A stretch of DNA of 64,000 nucleotides from Sporocytophaga myxococcoides DSM 11118 (GCF_000426725.1 NZ_AUFX01000011.1:124001-188000); one strand, 5' to 3'; shown: positions 42,693 through 51,538, numbered from the stretch's first letter. Translations and numbers: made by a program. Notes: generated from the sequence alone by a model not told the origin.

Positions 42693-43643
42693 TTATTGAA
42701 AATCAGGAAAATGCTTTAACTCCTTTTGAGCTGAATAATCATGAGCAGGAATTACAATAAGAGATGAATCTGCCTTCATTAGTTGATGAATGTTCACAAT
42801 AACGCGGTCTAAGTGATTCATATCTGCATCTACCAAAGAAGAAGGGATAAAATGCTTGCGGCTTGGTCTTTTAAAGCCTTCAATATTCCATGTAATATCT
42901 CCGGAAAAAAAATACCTCTTTCCAGACTGATTAATAAACATACCAACCGAACCTTTGGTATGCCCTCCTAACTTCACAAAAACTACGCTTCCGTCTCCGA
43001 AATAATCACAGGACTGATCAAAAGATTCATAGCTTGAATTAGTGAAACTTAGATACTTCCAGCTTACTTCATCTCCATCATATTGAGATTTTAAAAATGC
43101 TGGGGCATGAGCATCTTTTGTTCTGGCAAAAGTCAATTCTTCTTCTGTTGTATAGACATCGGCTCCAGGAAAATCTTTAATGCCACTACAATGATCCCAA
43201 TGAAGATGAGACAAAACAATTGTCTTTATAACTGCAGGATCTATTCCCTCACGGATAAGCTGATACTTTACTGAGTATTCTTTATGATATTTGAACAGTT
43301 GCTTATGTAAAAATGACATTTCATCAAATTGCCCATCTATACTATCTCCAAGACCTGTATCAAATAAAAAATCACCGTTAGGATGTTTTACCCAGACTGC
43401 AACATGAGAGATTTCACACTTTCTGAAGATATTTCCTCCGGCATAAACAAACGCCTCCTGTGTCTTAGCTCGGCCTGTTTGTATCACCGAAAATTTAACC
43501 AAGCCGTTTTCTTCTTTTATACTTTGTTGGACTCTTGTAATTTCCGGGTACTTTGATGTATTAATCCTTCCGTTGCAAGTTGTCATTAAAAATGAAACCA
43601 TCATATATAACAACACAATCCTTATTGATTTATCTACGTTCAT
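42693..43643 (-). CDS. metallo-beta-lactamase-fold lipoprotein (lactonase-like)
   Basis: About 316 residues from MNVDKSIRIVLLYMMVSFLM, a lipoprotein signal with lipobox MTTC; a TTG start 17 codons upstream is less likely. The metal motif SHLHWDHCSG is of the N-acyl-homoserine-lactonase type, supported by FFSGDITWN and IPAHDYSAQ. It is probably exported and lipid-anchored. It is next to a Crp/Fnr-like gene in the same direction. Confidence 0.85.
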   Translation of the reverse strand: MNVDKSIRIVLLYMMVSFLMTTCNGRINTSKYPEITRVQQSIKEENGLVKFSVIQTGRAKTQEAFVYAGGNIFRKCEISHVAVWVKHPNGDFLFDTGLGDSIDGQFDEMSFLHKQLFKYHKEYSVKYQLIREGIDPAVIKTIVLSHLHWDHCSGIKDFPGADVYTTEEELTFARTKDAHAPAFLKSQYDGDEVSWKYLSFTNSSYESFDQSCDYFGDGSVVFVKLGGHTKGSVGMFINQSGKRYFFSGDITWNIEGFKRPSRKHFIPSSLVDADMNHLDRVIVNIHQLMKADSSLIVIPAHDYSAQKELKHFPDFQ

Positions 43644-43697
43644 TTTCTTTTTTTGTCCAAACAAACTAAAACTCACATTTAGGTCCATTGACAAATG

Positions 43698-44273
43698 TTA
43701 AGAAAGCGATAGTTTCTTCCTTATTCTGCTTAAGGATTCCGGCTCTATACCCAGATAACTTGCAATTTGATTTTGAGCTACTCTACAAACTATTTTTTTA
43801 TCATACTTCTCAATAAAATCAAGATAGCGTTCTTTTGCTGTTTTTGACTGCATCAGAATGGTTCTTTCTAAAACACACAAATAGGATTGTTCTGCATAAA
43901 TTCTGAACAGTCTTTCAATTTTAGGATATGCTTGTGAAAGCTCAGTCACCTTGTGAGCAGTCATAGAATAAAGTACACTGTCTTCCAGCACCTGGAGATA
44001 CTCAAAGGAAGGCTTTTGACTTATAAAACTTGAATAGGCAGTTACAAACTGATTGTCACAGGCAAAATATGTACTGATTTCTTTTCCTTTCTTTAAGAAA
44101 TAAGTTCTTAATATTCCTTGCTGCACGAAATATATCTTTGAAGCTATGGAGCCCTCATTTACTAATACTGTATTTTCTTTATGACTTTCAACTTTCAATG
44201 CATTTTCAAAGGCACTCCACTCCTCAGCATTTAATTGAAGAAAACTACTTAACGTATTTTTTAAAATATCCAT
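43698..44273 (-). CDS. Crp/Fnr-family regulator, paralogue 1
   Basis: 191 residues. An N-terminal cNMP-binding-type beta-roll (NTVLVNEGSIASKIYFVQQG) and a C-terminal winged helix with IASYLGIEPESLSRIRKKL. There are no Fnr-type cysteines. The cAMP phosphate-binding RxS motif is not conserved, as in most Bacteroidota members. It probably controls the hydrolase gene just downstream. Confidence 0.9.
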   Translation of the reverse strand: MDILKNTLSSFLQLNAEEWSAFENALKVESHKENTVLVNEGSIASKIYFVQQGILRTYFLKKGKEISTYFACDNQFVTAYSSFISQKPSFEYLQVLEDSVLYSMTAHKVTELSQAYPKIERLFRIYAEQSYLCVLERTILMQSKTAKERYLDFIEKYDKKIVCRVAQNQIASYLGIEPESLSRIRKKLSLS

Positions 44274-44330
44274 TTCTATTTAACTGCAATCTTATATCGT
44301 TAAAGATAGTAAATCCTACATTGTATTCAA

Positions 44331-44783
44331 TCAGAAACGAATAGCGCTGAGATAAGTCCATAATATGAACAGTAGCTGAAGTGGAAGCCTGAACCATAAA
44401 TAAGTTATGCCAGGGCCTTCCAATGTCCCTTTTTGATAATCTACATGCTTAATAGCAGCATAAATATTCGCAGGAAGCAATAAAAGAAAAAATACTATCA
44501 GCAACCATCCGGTTATATGCTTTAAACTCGGAATCAGTAATCCTATAGCCGCAGCAATCTCAATCAATCCTGTAAGGTAAATTGTTTCCGTTTTAAAGGG
44601 AACAAAATCCGGAAGCATCATAGACATCCCCTTAGTAAAGGCAAAGTGTCCAATGGCTGTAAAGGACAACATTGCAGCCATAGCTATTCTTCCCGCTAGC
44701 GGAATATCTGTAACTCCGTTAATCAGTTTTATTGCGGCAATGGATATTACAAAGACAGCAAACAATACAATAAGAGGTTTCAT
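44331..44783 (-). CDS. DoxX-family membrane protein
   Basis: 150 residues with four transmembrane helices. The central DFVPFKTETIYLTGLIEIAA and AIGLLIPSLKHITGWLLIVF match the DoxX/DoxD-like family, linked to redox balance or thiosulfate metabolism. It lies downstream of a Crp/Fnr-like gene. Confidence 0.85.
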   Translation of the reverse strand: MKPLIVLFAVFVISIAAIKLINGVTDIPLAGRIAMAAMLSFTAIGHFAFTKGMSMMLPDFVPFKTETIYLTGLIEIAAAIGLLIPSLKHITGWLLIVFFLLLLPANIYAAIKHVDYQKGTLEGPGITYLWFRLPLQLLFILWTYLSAIRF

Positions 44784-44785
44784 AG

Positions 44786-44814
44786 AATCTTTTTTTTGTA
44801 AAGGTCAAAAGATT
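44786..44814. promoter_or_regulatory. inverted repeat in front of the DoxX gene
   Basis: AATCTTTT and AAAAGATT (8-bp arms, 13-base spacer) lie three bases before the DoxX start. The A/T-rich composition makes a chance dyad possible; an operator is a weak inference. Confidence 0.3.
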
Positions 44815-44839
44815 TTGTTTTCAGGGCAATGAACCTGGG

Positions 44840-45406
44840 TTAAGAAATGCGTTTTCTAATTCTGCTGAGTGCCTGAGGGGTGATACCAATATAGGATGCA
44901 ATGTATTTTAATGGAATCAGTTTGATTAAATGAGGCTGTTCTGTAAACAATTTCAAATATCGTTCTTCAGGAGAATCGTTAAAAAAAGAAAGTTCTCTTT
45001 TGGCCTTTTTCTGGAATAAATCTTCACTCGCTAACCTTCCGATTTTATTTCCGACTTCCGTCTCTGAATATATGGTCTGGAGATCCTGATAAGTCAAGCG
45101 CCAAAGGATTGTTTCGGTTATTGTTTCTACCCTATATGAAGATGGAATTCGGGACAAGAATGAATCGTAGGCACTCACAAAACTATTATCAAAGGAAAAT
45201 GAAAAGGTCAAATCTTTATCTTCTTTTGGAATATAAAATCTGATGATTCCTTTTTCAACAAACGACAAATAGTTTTCTGTCTGCCCAGTCTCTAATAGCA
45301 CAGTTTTTGATGGAAACTCCTGTTGCGACAGTTTGGAGGAAAATTTCTCCCATTCCTTGTCACTAAGCGCTACGGTCTTTTCAAACAGATTTCTGATAAG
45401 GTCCAT
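44840..45406 (-). CDS. Crp/Fnr-family regulator, paralogue 2
   Basis: 188 residues with the same architecture as the gene at 43698: beta-roll (KTVLLETGQTENYLSFVEKG) and C-terminal helix-turn-helix IASYIGITPQALSRIRKRI. No cysteine cluster for an iron-sulfur centre. It stands between a GNAT gene four bases upstream and the DoxX gene downstream. Confidence 0.9.
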   Translation of the reverse strand: MDLIRNLFEKTVALSDKEWEKFSSKLSQQEFPSKTVLLETGQTENYLSFVEKGIIRFYIPKEDKDLTFSFSFDNSFVSAYDSFLSRIPSSYRVETITETILWRLTYQDLQTIYSETEVGNKIGRLASEDLFQKKAKRELSFFNDSPEERYLKLFTEQPHLIKLIPLKYIASYIGITPQALSRIRKRIS

Positions 45407-45410
45407 TGGA

Positions 45411-45920
45411 TTAGTTAGTTTCTAGTTCCCTTGTCAAGACTATCATATGCTTCGCTTGTATACCATTTTCATAAATCGGTTCGGAATAGTTTTCTGTAAA
45501 AAAATTCTTTCTTATTTCTGTTATTTCAAAACCAAGTTTCTGATACAAATAAAGTTGTCCGACGCTTGAATTTGCAGTGCCGATACAAATGCTTTTTTGA
45601 TTATTAAGAGAAGCTGCTTTGATCACATTTTTGATAAGATAACTACCAATTCCTTGTCCTTGAAATTCTGGTTTTACAGCTATGTTTTTGATTTCAACCG
45701 CTTCATTAGTCAATGGAAACAATACTATAATTCCAAGCGTTTCTTCATTCTGCATTGCAATAAATATGTCGGATAGCTTTACATATTCGTCAACCAAGTC
45801 TTTTGACGGATCGGCTAACAATAATAGTTCGTATGGAATTGGATCGTTTTTGCCAAGACTTTTGAATATTATGTTTGTGCCCTTAACTGCCCGTTCTTTG
45901 TTTTTGTATTTTTCATCCAT
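45411..45920 (-). CDS. GNAT-family N-acetyltransferase
   Basis: 169 residues. The acetyl-CoA-binding loop is VKPEFQGQGIGSYLIKNVIK (about residues 82-101). LGIIVLFPLTNEAVEIKNIA is the preceding beta4 strand, and QLYLYQKLGFEITEIRKNFF the motif B region. It ends four bases before the Crp/Fnr gene, so it is probably cotranscribed. The substrate is unknown. Confidence 0.88.
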   Translation of the reverse strand: MDEKYKNKERAVKGTNIIFKSLGKNDPIPYELLLLADPSKDLVDEYVKLSDIFIAMQNEETLGIIVLFPLTNEAVEIKNIAVKPEFQGQGIGSYLIKNVIKAASLNNQKSICIGTANSSVGQLYLYQKLGFEITEIRKNFFTENYSEPIYENGIQAKHMIVLTRELETN

Positions 45921-45930
45921 AGCTTCAATA

Positions 45931-46283
45931 TTAAAAACTCTGGGGATAAAAATCTAATATTATGATTAAACCCAAAGTAAGTAAAACCGTCAATACTATT
46001 CTTGTATAAGGTTTGCGTACGTTGAAGTATTCATCTCTCGCGGCCAGATAGAATATCCAAAAAAATAATAAGATTATGGGTATTGAATAGAATAAAAATA
46101 TGAGAGCCAGATGAGGAGAATATCACAATCAATCCAGTTATCTGAGTACCATCTGGTCCAAATCATAGGTTTAAGGTTATTCTTATCGATATAATTATCC
46201 CATTGAGATTGATCATTAAAGCGGAGTATTTGACCTGATCGTTTATTATAGGATTTAGTTGATAAAGTATTGAAAGAGCCTTC
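45931..46283 (-). pseudogene. remnant of a membrane-protein gene (N-truncated, frameshifted)
   Basis: On the - strand one frame, immediately after a stop codon, reads GSFNTLSTKSYNKRSGQILR and continues through WTRWYSDNWIDCDILL to a stop near 46085. A neighbouring frame then carries on as IPIILLFFWIFYLAARDEYF and NVRKPYTRIVLTVLL to a stop at 45931. Joined by a single frameshift they form a plausible membrane-protein C-terminus. No start is present. I do not recognise the family. It fills most of the gap between two genes. Confidence 0.5.
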
Positions 46284-46343
46284 TTACTTTTTTAATCTCC
46301 TTAAGGCAACCAACCTTTTTTTCTAAATGCTACTATTCGCTTC

Positions 46344-46388
46344 AAAACAAAGCGGTAATACCTTTATCAGATATTACCGCTTTGTTTT
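46344..46388. terminator. terminator hairpin near the coiled-coil gene end
   Basis: Perfect 17-bp arms beginning AAAACAAAGCGGTAATA with an 11-base loop. T-rich on both strands. It terminates the gene at 46413 and perhaps insulates the remnant beyond. Confidence 0.85.
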
Positions 46389-46412
46389 ATTGTAATTTGT
46401 ATCTCTTCTACA

Positions 46413-46994
46413 TTATCTTGAAGTGCGGGTTTTCTTCATATCTTCTATAGTATTCATATACGTCTGAAGATCCCGTTTCAGCTTTCTTTCCTTTTCGATA
46501 GCATTCTTTTTATATTCTTCAAAGTTGTTAAACAACTCATCATATTCACCTATTTTCTGAACAGTAACCTTATTGGAATTATGAAACTGAAAATATAAAA
46601 ATGCACAGCCGCCGCAAGCTATCGCAAACAGACACCAAAGAATCGTCGCATAAGTATACTTATTGATTGTCATTCCTAAAAATGAAATCCCGTCTTTCGC
46701 GGCAATTGCAATATCCAGGTTGGATTTTAACTCTGCTGTTTCCTTTTGAAGCTGAGATATTTCGTTACTTTGATTCAAAACCAGTGATTTTTCACTTGCA
46801 AGGTCCGACTTTGATTTAGCAAGAGAATCAGAGATAACCTTCCACAAATCATTCAGCTCTGTTTTTTTAATAACTTTATAATTCTGATAATTTTCAGCTT
46901 CCTGTACTACTTTTTCCCACTTTTGACCAAGACTTTGTCCTGACACAGAATGAGTTAAAATAATCATCAATGCGTATAACACATACTTTTTCAT
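46413..46994 (-). CDS. membrane protein with two coiled coils
   Basis: About 193 residues from the ATG (a GTG three codons upstream is also open). Signal peptide MKKYVLYALMIILTHSVSGQ, then a periplasmic coiled coil (SDLASEKSLVLNQSNEISQL). A transmembrane helix follows (ATILWCLFAIACGGCAFLYF) and then a charged cytoplasmic coiled coil (YKKNAIEKERKLKRDLQTYM). Similar small proteins occur across Bacteroidota. Function unknown. Confidence 0.75.
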   Translation of the reverse strand: MKKYVLYALMIILTHSVSGQSLGQKWEKVVQEAENYQNYKVIKKTELNDLWKVISDSLAKSKSDLASEKSLVLNQSNEISQLQKETAELKSNLDIAIAAKDGISFLGMTINKYTYATILWCLFAIACGGCAFLYFQFHNSNKVTVQKIGEYDELFNNFEEYKKNAIEKERKLKRDLQTYMNTIEDMKKTRTSR

Positions 46995-47270
46995 ACCTTT
47001 CACAAAATTTAAGTCGGAAAATAAATAGAATTTAACAATTTAAGAAAGAAGTAATACAATTTTTTCTTACAATAGTGATACCAGATGCGGAAATTATAAA
47101 ATAAACGTAAAATCTCCTGAATTATGCAAACTTAGCTTGAATTTTACTGAAAAGCTGAAATATTCTAATAAAAATTCAATTTCATACAGAAGAATCTGCC
47201 ATTCAACTAAAACATGTCCGGATTCGTAGAGAAGATTAATTAAAAATTCAACTCTAAAATTGATACATCG

Positions 47271-47600
47271 ATGAAAAAAATCATTTTGGCTTTATTTCTT
47301 CTGATTTCGGGATATTCTTATGGCCAACAGGCAAAAAGTCAGATGTTAACGCCTGAGCAAAAGGCTGACGAAACCGTAACAAAACTGAAAACTGAAATTA
47401 CCCTGACAGATGAGCAAGCTACAAAAGTAAAGACTATTACAGTAGACAGGGTGAATAAAATTACTGCCAATCATAAAAAATACGGATCGGATAGAGTAAG
47501 AATTCAGGCCGCAAATAAAATGGTTATGGATGAATGGGAAGGACAGTTAAAAACAATCGTTACTCCTGAACAATATGAAAAATATCTTTCTACCAAATAA
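47271..47600 (+). CDS. secreted Spy/CpxP-like helical protein
   Basis: 109 residues. Signal peptide MKKIILALFLLISGYSYGQ is followed by helices with two LTxEQ-type motifs (MLTPEQKADETV and ITLTDEQATKVK), as in the periplasmic Spy-like or DUF4890-type proteins of Bacteroidota. It is probably periplasmic, with a possible role in envelope stress. Confidence 0.75.
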   Translation: MKKIILALFLLISGYSYGQQAKSQMLTPEQKADETVTKLKTEITLTDEQATKVKTITVDRVNKITANHKKYGSDRVRIQAANKMVMDEWEGQLKTIVTPEQYEKYLSTK

Positions 47601-47606
47601 ATATTA

Positions 47607-47650
47607 AAATCATGTGGCACGCTTGAATATTGAGCTTCGCCACATGATTT
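47607..47650. terminator. bidirectional terminator between convergent genes
   Basis: Arms AAATCATGTGGC and GCCACATGATTT (12 bp, perfect) around a 20-base loop, between the + strand Spy-like gene and the - strand DJ-1 gene. Confidence 0.8.
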
Positions 47651-47658
47651 GTCATTCT

Positions 47659-48462
47659 TTACTTACTTTCAGTTGCCTGCAAAACTTTTAGCTTTTGTAT
47701 TTCTACTAAAATTGCTTTCCCTACTTCTGTTGCTGAGGCAGGATTTTGCCCTGTCACTACCCTCTGATCCGAAACTACATGTATTTGCCAAAGGCCTGAC
47801 TTTTCAAACTTTGCTCCTCTTTCTTTTAATTTTTGTTCAAGAAGAAACGGAACTACTTCACTTAATCCAACAGCATTTTCTTCCTCATTGGTAAATGCAT
47901 TTATCTTCTTGCCATCTACAAGGTATTTCCCATTACTAAGTTTAATATTAACCAAACCTGCTGGACCATGGCAAACAGCACTTACCACACCATTCTGCTC
48001 ATAAATATTAGCAGCAATTTTAGCCAGCTCAGTATTATCTGCAAAATCCCACATTGTACCATGGCCTCCGGCATAAAATATAGCGAGGTATTTCTCCGGA
48101 TCCACTTCTGAGGGCTTCATTGTATGTTCTAGCTTATACTTGTACTCTGTATTTTCCCAGAATTTTTTATTGATCGGATCTTCAAGATCAAAGCCATCTA
48201 CAGGAGGCTTTCCTCCTTTTGGACTTACAAAATCAATTTCATAACCGGCATCATGCAATATTTCCCAAGGGTGTGCGACTTCACTAAGATAGAACCCTGT
48301 AGGTTTGCCTGTATTTCCTTTTTTGTCATGGCTTGTTACCACAAATAGAATTTTTGTCTTCATTTTTCCAGAATTGTTAAGTTGAGCTTTTGTTTGATGA
48401 TTAGAAAAAATAAGGAGGATCATTAAAACTCCTGCTATAATTCCATGTGCTTTGTTATTCAT
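47659..48462 (-). CDS. exported DJ-1/PfpI-family protein
   Basis: About 267 residues from MNNKAHGIIAGVLMILLIFS, a signal peptide. The nucleophile elbow is SAVCHGPAGLVN, with the conserved Cys, and FYAGGHGTMWDF supplies the partner loop. HPWEILHDAGYEIDFVSPKG is the classic DJ-1 superfamily strand-helix. Relatives are Hsp31-like glyoxalase III or protease-like enzymes. An exported form is uncommon. It lies just downstream of a Crp/Fnr-like gene and a Crp-type site. Confidence 0.9.
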   Translation of the reverse strand: MNNKAHGIIAGVLMILLIFSNHQTKAQLNNSGKMKTKILFVVTSHDKKGNTGKPTGFYLSEVAHPWEILHDAGYEIDFVSPKGGKPPVDGFDLEDPINKKFWENTEYKYKLEHTMKPSEVDPEKYLAIFYAGGHGTMWDFADNTELAKIAANIYEQNGVVSAVCHGPAGLVNIKLSNGKYLVDGKKINAFTNEEENAVGLSEVVPFLLEQKLKERGAKFEKSGLWQIHVVSDQRVVTGQNPASATEVGKAILVEIQKLKVLQATESK

Positions 48463-48539
48463 TTTCGTTCTGTTTAATCTATACAAACAAAACTGAGGAA
48501 TTTAAATACTATCAGAAAGGACAAAAATCACTGAAAAAG

Positions 48540-48555
48540 TGTGACATAGATCACA
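48540..48555. promoter_or_regulatory. perfect CRP-type site TGTGA-N6-TCACA
   Basis: TGTGACATAGATCACA is an exact match to the CRP palindrome. It lies between the end of the Crp/Fnr gene at 48556 and the DJ-1 gene, about 78 bases before the latter's start codon. A cis-acting role for the neighbouring regulator is inferred. Confidence 0.5.
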
Positions 48556-49119
48556 TCATGAAGAAAGACGGCTCAACGTTTCCCTGGAGACACCCAGGTA
48601 AGAAGCTATAAGGATTTTAGGAAGTCGTTTAATAAGGGAAGGATACAAATCCACAAACTGGTCGTAACGTTCTTTAGCGTTACTATTGAGCAAAGACAGA
48701 ATTCTTCTCTGCAAAGCAATATACCCCATGTTGGATTTCTTCCTAAAAAAATGCTCAACCTTGTGCATCTCTGCACATATTTTATCTCTGTTTTGTAAAG
48801 AAAGAGAAAGTACTTCTATATCTTCAATACAATCAATATTAAGTGTAGCCTTGGACTGACTGAAATAAGCCTGATAATCTGTAATCCACCAGTCTTCCAT
48901 AGCAAACTGCATGATAGACTCCCGGCCTTCATTGTCAGTATGATAAGCTTTCAAAAGACCTTTTATCACAAAATAATCATTGTTAACAAGGTCTCCCTCC
49001 TGGACAAGGAACTGATGCTTTTTAAGTTTTTTTACCGAAAAATGAGAACATATATATTCAAACTCAGAGTCTGTCAGAGATATAATTTTCTCAAAATGTT
49101 GTCTTAATTCCTTATACAT
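48556..49119 (-). CDS. Crp/Fnr-family regulator, paralogue 3
   Basis: 187 residues: beta-roll with HQFLVQEGDLVNNDYFVIKG, dimer helix, and winged helix with ILIASYLGVSRETLSRLSS at the very C-terminus. No iron-sulfur cysteines. It is transcribed toward the DJ-1 gene with a perfect CRP-type site between, suggesting direct control. Confidence 0.9.
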   Translation of the reverse strand: MYKELRQHFEKIISLTDSEFEYICSHFSVKKLKKHQFLVQEGDLVNNDYFVIKGLLKAYHTDNEGRESIMQFAMEDWWITDYQAYFSQSKATLNIDCIEDIEVLSLSLQNRDKICAEMHKVEHFFRKKSNMGYIALQRRILSLLNSNAKERYDQFVDLYPSLIKRLPKILIASYLGVSRETLSRLSS

Positions 49120-49302
49120 CTTGCTGCAATATATAGCTTTGTAATTCGTGATATTTCAGAATTATGAAATTAGATAAATATTTACAAGGCTTAAATTTGT
49201 GATAATCATTCTAATAAGCATTTATATTTTTACTTCCTGATAAAAAAGTAATTTTTTTCATCAATTTCCGTACTTTAATAAGAGAAAATTTTTAATACTG
49301 AA

Positions 49303-49779
49303 ATGGAAGAGAAAGCATTAAAATTTATGAAGATGGCCATTGAGCTTTCTCATTTGGGACACAGAAATAACAAAGGTGGTCCGTTTGGTGCTATTGTAGT
49401 CAAAGGTGATGAAGTAGTTGGTAGAGGTTATAATCAGGTTACATCAACAAATGATCCTACAGCACATGCAGAGATAGTTGCCATCAGAGATGCCTGCAAG
49501 AATCTGAATAATTTTCAACTTACAGGGTGCGAGATATATACCAGCTGTGAACCTTGCCCGATGTGTCTTGGGGCTATATATTGGGCCAGGCCGGATAAAA
49601 TATACTTTGGAAATTCACGTGAAGATGCGGCTGCAATTGGTTTTGACGATTCAATGATTTATGATGAGATGAAAAAATTAATAGTGGAAAGAAAAATCCC
49701 CATTATGCAGATCGGACAGGAACACGCCATCAAAGTATTTCATGAATGGAAAGCAAAAGGAGATAAAACTGAATATTAG
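49303..49779 (+). CDS. guaD: guanine deaminase (cytidine-deaminase fold)
   Basis: 158 residues. Zinc ligands and catalytic Glu lie in THAEIVAIRD-type PTAHAEIVAIRDACKNLN, and YTSCEPCPMCLGAIYWAR supplies the two Cys ligands. FGNSREDAAAIGFDDSMIYD and the C-terminal swapped-strand region match the Bacillus-type guanine deaminase rather than tRNA adenosine deaminase. It converts guanine to xanthine in the cytoplasm. Single gene, followed by palindromic repeats. Confidence 0.88.
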   Translation: MEEKALKFMKMAIELSHLGHRNNKGGPFGAIVVKGDEVVGRGYNQVTSTNDPTAHAEIVAIRDACKNLNNFQLTGCEIYTSCEPCPMCLGAIYWARPDKIYFGNSREDAAAIGFDDSMIYDEMKKLIVERKIPIMQIGQEHAIKVFHEWKAKGDKTEY

Positions 49780-49809
49780 TTATAATAAACCTCATCCCTA
49801 GAATATTAT

Positions 49810-49836
49810 GTAGAGATGCCATGCATGGCGTCTCTA
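49810..49836. repeat. GAGACGCC/GGCGTCTC palindromic repeat, copy 5
   Basis: TAGAGATGCCATGCATGGCG followed by TCTCTA, about 30 bases after the guanine-deaminase stop. One arm carries a C-to-T change. Confidence 0.85.
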
Positions 49837-49932
49837 AACTTTAATAAAAAACAGCAATAGGAAAAACAGTGCATACAATATTGGTTCTCGTTCATTGTAT
49901 CCTGGTAAATTGAAGTGAAATGCCAGTGGCTA

Positions 49933-49959
49933 AAGAGATGCCATGTATGGCGTCTCTAC
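49933..49959. repeat. GAGACGCC/GGCGTCTC palindromic repeat, copy 6
   Basis: AGAGATGCCATGTATGGCG followed by TCTCTAC. Its right end contains the TAG stop codon (- strand, 49956-49958) of the dGTPase gene. Confidence 0.85.
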
Positions 49960-51347
49960 TTGAGCTCAGGCAATGAAATTCCCTTAATCTTACGGTATAG
50001 ATCCACAGCATAGATATCCGTCATACCTGATACAAAATCCACGACTGACTGTAATCTGAAATAAAGATTATCATCATCCCCCTTATACTTAAACTGTTCA
50101 GGAAGCAGACGCATCAGTTTAGGCGATGTAGCCTTATCAGGTTGAGTAATGGCAGGTACAAATTCTTCAAGTATTCCTCCTAGTATCTTATAACCGGCAA
50201 GCTCTATCTCTATTGCTGAACGGTAATTGTAAATTTCTTCATTGGAGATTTGTTTCAGTTCCTGAAATGGCTTACTGATATGTCCTCCAAGATCATCAGT
50301 AAGACTCTTTTCATATTTTCCGGAAAGAATGGCGTCCCTGTTTTCCCAGAATATATCAGAACATCTTTCAATCAGAATGGAAATAATTTTAGCTCTTAGG
50401 AATGCTATCTTCTGTTTGTCATCTACAATAGCATCAACAACCGATTTGATTTTGCTTCTGCTATCCCTCTCTGCATTTTCCTGAAAGAATTCCAGAAGCA
50501 CTTCAATTGCTTTTTTCAGGGTAATGATCTTTAACCTGTAAGCATCTTCCCAATCTATCAATTGATAGCAGATATCATCCGCTGCCTCTACCAGAAAGAC
50601 GAATGGGTGGCGGGCATAGATCAATTCACTCCCACTTGAATTTGAGATAAGCCCAAACTCATTGGCTATCTTTAAAAATGTTTCTCTTTCAGAATCAAAG
50701 AACCCATATTTCTTGCGGCTTAAAACCTGTTTGCTCATGCCCGCCCCTGACTCACATGGATATTTGATCATAGAAGCAAGCGTGGTATAAGTCAGCCTCA
50801 TACCACCTGGGGTATTTTCGTTGAAGTGATGCGTCAATAGTCTGAGACCATTGGCATTACCTTCAAAATTGGTGAGATCCTTATATTTATTGTGCGTGAG
50901 GTTTTCCCGGATAAAAGATTTTTCTTTATCAGGCAGATTCAGAAAATAGGCTGAGATAGCTTTTTCTCCTGAATGCCCAAATGGCGGATTTCCTATATCA
51001 TGGGCCAGACAAGCAGCTGAGATAACGGAACCTAGCTCATAGTTATAAAACCTCTGGAAGGATTGGTTATTAGGTTCATGATTTTCAGCAATTCTCTGTC
51101 CTATAATACTTCCTAATGACCTGCCCACACAAGCCACTTCAAGACTGTGAGTTAATCTGTTATGCACAAAAATACTTCCCGGCAAAGGAAATACCTGAGT
51201 CTTATTCTGCAATCTTCTGAAAGGCGAAGAAAAAATAAGTCTGTCATAATCTATCTGGTAAGGATTTCTTACAGAATCCTGACCTTCTGTGTATTTATGT
51301 TCCTGCCCCAGTCTTTTCGGGCTATACAATGTTTTCCAATCAAGCAT
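49956..51347 (-). CDS. dgt: deoxyguanosinetriphosphate triphosphohydrolase
   Basis: About 463 residues from MLDWKTLYSPKRLGQ. The HD-domain ligands are visible in NRLTHSLEVACVGR and in CLAHDIGNPPFGHSGEKAIS (about residues 115-134). EAADDICYQLIDWEDAY carries the later HD aspartate. DYDRLIFSSPFRRLQNKTQV is the N-terminal dGTPase signature. It hydrolyses dNTPs, mostly dGTP, to nucleoside and triphosphate. It is divergent from recQ. Its stop codon lies in a palindromic repeat. Confidence 0.93.
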   Translation of the reverse strand: MLDWKTLYSPKRLGQEHKYTEGQDSVRNPYQIDYDRLIFSSPFRRLQNKTQVFPLPGSIFVHNRLTHSLEVACVGRSLGSIIGQRIAENHEPNNQSFQRFYNYELGSVISAACLAHDIGNPPFGHSGEKAISAYFLNLPDKEKSFIRENLTHNKYKDLTNFEGNANGLRLLTHHFNENTPGGMRLTYTTLASMIKYPCESGAGMSKQVLSRKKYGFFDSERETFLKIANEFGLISNSSGSELIYARHPFVFLVEAADDICYQLIDWEDAYRLKIITLKKAIEVLLEFFQENAERDSRSKIKSVVDAIVDDKQKIAFLRAKIISILIERCSDIFWENRDAILSGKYEKSLTDDLGGHISKPFQELKQISNEEIYNYRSAIEIELAGYKILGGILEEFVPAITQPDKATSPKLMRLLPEQFKYKGDDDNLYFRLQSVVDFVSGMTDIYAVDLYRKIKGISLPELK

Positions 51348-51504
51348 AATAAGCAATTACGGCAGATAAGTTTACCGCAGTTTATCCTGTAAATTTAAAA
51401 CTAAATAATCGCTTTACACAACATTCTCCAAATGTTCTAATTTGTAATACTTTAAAGTTGTATTTCAATCTCACTTGCTTATAAGATATTTCCCGCCTTT
51501 TATT

Positions 51505-51512
51505 TATATTTG
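51505..51512 (+). promoter_or_regulatory. Bacteroidota -7 element (TATATTTG) upstream of recQ
   Basis: TATATTTG fits TAnnTTTG and lies 27 bases before the recQ ATG. No well-spaced -33 TTTG was found. Confidence 0.35.
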
Positions 51513-51538
51513 AAACTGATTCAACCAGCTATATAAAA

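Noticed and set aside
46413-46994. tRNA (guanine-N1)-methyltransferase, a label sometimes given to similar proteins
   Set aside because: It has a signal peptide, two coiled coils and a transmembrane helix, with no TrmD or SPOUT motif.
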